This document shows positions 61,771 through 64,000 of a stretch of DNA of 64,000 nucleotides, one piece after another; the stretch's first letter is position 1; each line of letters begins with the position of its first letter. The translations under genes were made by a program, and so were the position numbers. This DNA is from Mucinivorans hirudinis (GTDB taxonomy: Bacteria; Bacteroidota; Bacteroidia; Bacteroidales; Rikenellaceae). Where the stretch lies: the NCBI GenBank assembly GCA_000723505.1, contig HG934468.1:186001-250000 (forward strand). Reading direction: 5' to 3'. Below the pieces are notes generated by a model. That model worked only from the letters and a program-made list of their open reading frames with translations. It ran no database searches and was not told the origin of the DNA.

Positions 61771-62689
61771 AATAGGAGAGTTTGGACTCATCGCAACCAT
61801 TGCGAAAAATTTTGCCGAACTTATTCCGCACGAATGCAGCGGCATAGGCGACGATTGCGCCATAATACCCATAGGGAAGGATAAATCACTGGTCGTCACA
61901 ACCGATATGCTCGTTGAGGATGTGCACTTTCTGAGAGACAGAATTACATCTTATGAGCTTGGATACAAATCATTAGCCGTAAATCTAAGCGACATTGCCG
62001 CAATGGGGGCACTGCCCCACTCCACTTTCCTAAGCATCTCGTTACCAAGCGATATTTCGATTGAGTGGTGCGAAGGTTTTTTTGCAGGCTATCGTGCACA
62101 CAATGTCGCGCTGCTCGGGGGAGACACAACTAAATCTACGGAGAAAATCACAATCAACGTTACGGCGATTGGCACGGTTGATAACGAGAATATTAAGCTA
62201 CGCAAGGGGGCAAAAGCCGGCGATAAAATATATGTCACCTCCACGCTTGGAGATTCGGCAGGGGGGTTGCAATCTATTCTACAAAACAGACCTAACAAAG
62301 AACTTATAAAAGCTCACAATCTACCTCGCCCACATATCGCCGAGGGACTGGAACTCAGTGTTAATAAGAATGTTACAGCAATGATGGATATTTCGGACGG
62401 TCTAGCCTCCGATATAAGACATATATTGGAGGCATCAAATGTGGGAGCTAAGATAGAATTATCTAAAATTCCGATAAGCAATACTCTGTTAAACAGTGGC
62501 TTGAACGCTATGGAGTTGGCTCTAACCGGAGGTGAGGATTACTGCTTACTTTTTTGTGCCGCGCCCGATGCGGAATTTGCGAAATACCGACAAATAGGTG
62601 AGATAACCTCCTCTAATATATGTAAGATAGTATGGTGTGAGCACGATATTCCGACCGAAAGGAGTTTCGACGGATTTACTCATTTTTAG
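61754..62689 (+). CDS. thiL: Thiamine-monophosphate kinase
   Basis: ThiL phosphorylates thiamine monophosphate to the diphosphate. The 311-residue protein has GIGDDCAII, TTDMLVEDVHF, the SLAVNLSDIAAMGA segment, GGDTTKS and MDISDGLASDIRHI. Standard PurM-like ATP-binding fold. Overlaps thiE by 17 nt, so synthesis of the two thiamine enzymes is coupled. Confidence 0.96.
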   Translation: MTQLSEIGEFGLIATIAKNFAELIPHECSGIGDDCAIIPIGKDKSLVVTTDMLVEDVHFLRDRITSYELGYKSLAVNLSDIAAMGALPHSTFLSISLPSDISIEWCEGFFAGYRAHNVALLGGDTTKSTEKITINVTAIGTVDNENIKLRKGAKAGDKIYVTSTLGDSAGGLQSILQNRPNKELIKAHNLPRPHIAEGLELSVNKNVTAMMDISDGLASDIRHILEASNVGAKIELSKIPISNTLLNSGLNAMELALTGGEDYCLLFCAAPDAEFAKYRQIGEITSSNICKIVWCEHDIPTERSFDGFTHF

Positions 62690-62793
62690 TCTCATCAGGT
62701 ATTTATTGAAACGAACTTGCATCCAAAAGTCTCTCATTGACAATGTGCAACACGTATTACTCTATCCTGCAAGTTTTTGTTGATAAAACATTG

Positions 62794-62965
62794 CAATAGT
62801 TCGTTAAAAATTCCCCTAACGTTCTGATATTAAGCATAATACACCTTAATCATTACCCACACCGCCGCTAGGTCTCAGTCGAAATAGCTATCTGATATTC
62901 AAGGGCAAAGCGACCCCAAGACAAGCGCAGGGTGACAGAAGCCAAAAATTTTTAACGAGCTATTG
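62794..62965. repeat. 172-bp inverted-repeat element, family R2
   Basis: The ends 62794-62812 and 62947-62965 are inverted copies of a 19-mer (18 of 19 match). The same 19-mer stands alone at 3433-3451. The interior does not code for a protein. A MITE-like element is likely. Confidence 0.65.
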
Positions 62966-62988
62966 TTACTATATAGAGAAAAAATTCC

Positions 62989-62996
62989 TATTTTTG
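62989..62996 (+). promoter_or_regulatory. -7 element of mutA
   Basis: TATTTTTG with TTG at 62963-62965 (23-nt spacer), the TTG being supplied by the R2 repeat end. The mutA ATG is 53 nt downstream of the box. Confidence 0.45.
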
Positions 62997-63048
62997 TGGG
63001 ATTATTGAAATTTCAAAAAAATCTAACATAAATAAAAGTCGAATCATT

Positions 63049-64000
63049 ATGGCAGAGAAAAAACAACTGATGGCGGAATTTCCACCCGTATCCACCCAAA
63101 AGTGGAAAGAGGTCATCACAGCCGACCTTAAAGGGGCTGACTACGAGAAAAAACTCGTATGGAAAACGCTCGAAGGCTTCGCGGTAGAGCCATTTTACAG
63201 GGCAGAAGACCTTGCGGGTCTCAAACATATCGGGGGCAAAGCCGGTGAGTTTCCCTATGTGAACGGAGCGAAAATGCGCAATGATTGGTTTGTGCGTCAG
63301 ACAATTAAGGTAGATTGCCCAAAGGAGGCAAACAAACAAGCCCTCGATGTGCTTATGCGTGGAGTAGATTCGATTGGCTTTGTTGTGGGCGACAAAGAGT
63401 TCTCAAAGGCTGACCTCGATGTGCTCTTGAACGGGATAGAACTCAAAGCAGTAGAGGTAGCATTTAGCGGCTGCGGAGTTAAAAACGTTGCAACGCTATT
63501 TATCGAGAATTATGCCGCCGAAGGCGTACGCGCCACGTTCGACATCGACCCTCTGAAAAAGGCTACCAAGAAAGGTGGATACTGCAAAGGTTGCGGCGAA
63601 AGTTGCAACTGCTTCAACAAACTTGTCGAGCTTATAAAAGCCAAGGGCGAGAGCAAAATTCGTATTGTTGGTGTTGGTGGCGTGCTGTTTAATGCGGCGG
63701 GTGCAAATGCGGTTCAGGAGTTGGCATTTAGCCTTGCTATGGGACACGAATACTTGGCAGCTTTAATTGGTATGGGTTTGAGTGTAGACCAAGCCGCTTG
63801 CTCGATGAAGTTCACGATGGCAATCAGTTCCAACTACTTTATGGAGATTGCAAAATTCCGCGCAGCTCGTATGTTGTGGGCGAACATTGTTAAGCAATAT
63901 AACCCACAGACAAGTTGCGCTTCAAAAATGCGCGTACATACGGTTACCTCTGAGTGGAATATGACCGTTTACGACCCATATGTAAATATGCTGCGCGGAA
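63049..64000 (+). CDS. mutA: Methylmalonyl-CoA mutase small subunit, N-terminal part (cut by window edge)
   Basis: This open frame runs 317 codons to the end of the window. It begins MAEKKQLMAEFPPVSTQKWKEVITADLKGADYEKKLVWKTLEG and continues TASxxM-like helices and SMKFTMAISSNYFMEIAKFRAARMLW, HTVTSEWNMTVYDPYVNMLRG, which identify the small (non-B12-binding) subunit of methylmalonyl-CoA mutase. With MutB it interconverts succinyl-CoA and methylmalonyl-CoA on the route to propionate. A cysteine-dense stretch GGYCKGCGESCNCFNK (about residues 174-189) lies in the middle and is unusual. Confidence 0.93.
   Translation, partial: MAEKKQLMAEFPPVSTQKWKEVITADLKGADYEKKLVWKTLEGFAVEPFYRAEDLAGLKHIGGKAGEFPYVNGAKMRNDWFVRQTIKVDCPKEANKQALDVLMRGVDSIGFVVGDKEFSKADLDVLLNGIELKAVEVAFSGCGVKNVATLFIENYAAEGVRATFDIDPLKKATKKGGYCKGCGESCNCFNKLVELIKAKGESKIRIVGVGGVLFNAAGANAVQELAFSLAMGHEYLAALIGMGLSVDQAACSMKFTMAISSNYFMEIAKFRAARMLWANIVKQYNPQTSCASKMRVHTVTSEWNMTVYDPYVNMLRG

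Larger units (their letters stand above)
62690..63048. other. Intergenic region before mutA
   Basis: About 360 nt. It contains an inverted-repeat element of family R2 (62794-62965) and a promoter-like box (62989-62996). No cobalamin-riboswitch motif was recognised, although mutA encodes part of a B12-dependent enzyme. Confidence 0.5.

Noticed and set aside
62690-63048. Cobalamin riboswitch before mutA
   Set aside because: Looked for because the enzyme needs B12. No B12-box-like or GCCACUG-type motif could be matched; the structure present is an inverted repeat.

Overview
The window reads as a chromosomal segment of an anaerobic member of the Bacteroidales, possibly Rikenellaceae-like (the family is inferred, not proven). 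The evidence is Bacteroidota-type promoters (TTG near -33 and TAnnTTTG near -7), a NagB-like/PIG-L fusion, DUF5683 and DUF2007 proteins, an M64 peptidase, BioG, a group-B-like [FeFe]-hydrogenase, the MutA small subunit of methylmalonyl-CoA mutase and a futalosine hydrolase. Most of the sequence is dense core metabolism in short operons, often with 1-8 nt overlaps. Both ends are cut: a SufB/SufD-family gene on the left (minus strand) and mutA on the right (plus strand).

Layout. 0-3 kb, minus: SPFH protein, ribbon-helix-helix protein and creatininase (overlapping), then sufC and a sufD-like gene. 3.5-9.6 kb, plus: TonB-like protein, LrgA/LrgB, an orphan histidine kinase, a His-rich membrane protein and a TonB-dependent receptor with an unusual CxxC in its plug. 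9.8-18.4 kb, minus: rpsO, a complete RND efflux operon (adaptor, pump, TolC) and an AddB-like nuclease. 18.4-25.6 kb, plus: argC, a small lipoprotein, a large AsmA protein, argD and prmA. 25.6-28 kb, minus: an IbrB-like/IbrA-like pair bracketed by related repeats. 28.3-29.5 kb: a sigma-54 activator. 29.7-42 kb, plus: parA, a lipoprotein, parB, a DUF5683 protein, a MltD-like transglycosylase, argF, a DUF2007 protein, bioF-bioG-bioC-bioD, a CPBP protease, coaD and glyS.

42-43.2 kb is a scrapyard: a helicase C-terminal fragment, an internally deleted ISL3-type transposase between inverted repeats, a doubtful integrase-like scrap and a 130-bp inverted-repeat element. 43.3-48.2 kb, minus: mqnB, M64 peptidase, valS. 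Then come lon (plus), a flavodiiron protein (minus), rplS (plus), and a long minus-strand run of cutC, M23 peptidase, [FeFe]-hydrogenase, [2Fe-2S] protein, NagB-like/PIG-L fusion and ddl. The right end carries fabK-like, thiE and thiL, an inverted-repeat intergenic region and mutA.

How genes work together. argC, argD and argF cover three steps of arginine synthesis. bioC, bioG, bioF and bioD cover pimeloyl-ACP formation plus two ring-assembly steps, but bioA and bioB are not in the window. thiE and thiL make thiamine diphosphate. The hydrogenase, the 2Fe-2S protein, the flavodiiron protein, MutA and MqnB fit a fermentative or anaerobically respiring lifestyle. The strongest accessory signals are (i) the IbrA/IbrB-like module between copies of a MITE-like repeat, with a 44-bp perfect palindrome at its head, (ii) two small inverted-repeat families shared between distant sites, and (iii) the decayed mobile island at 42-43 kb. 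No tRNA, rRNA or CRISPR array was recognised.
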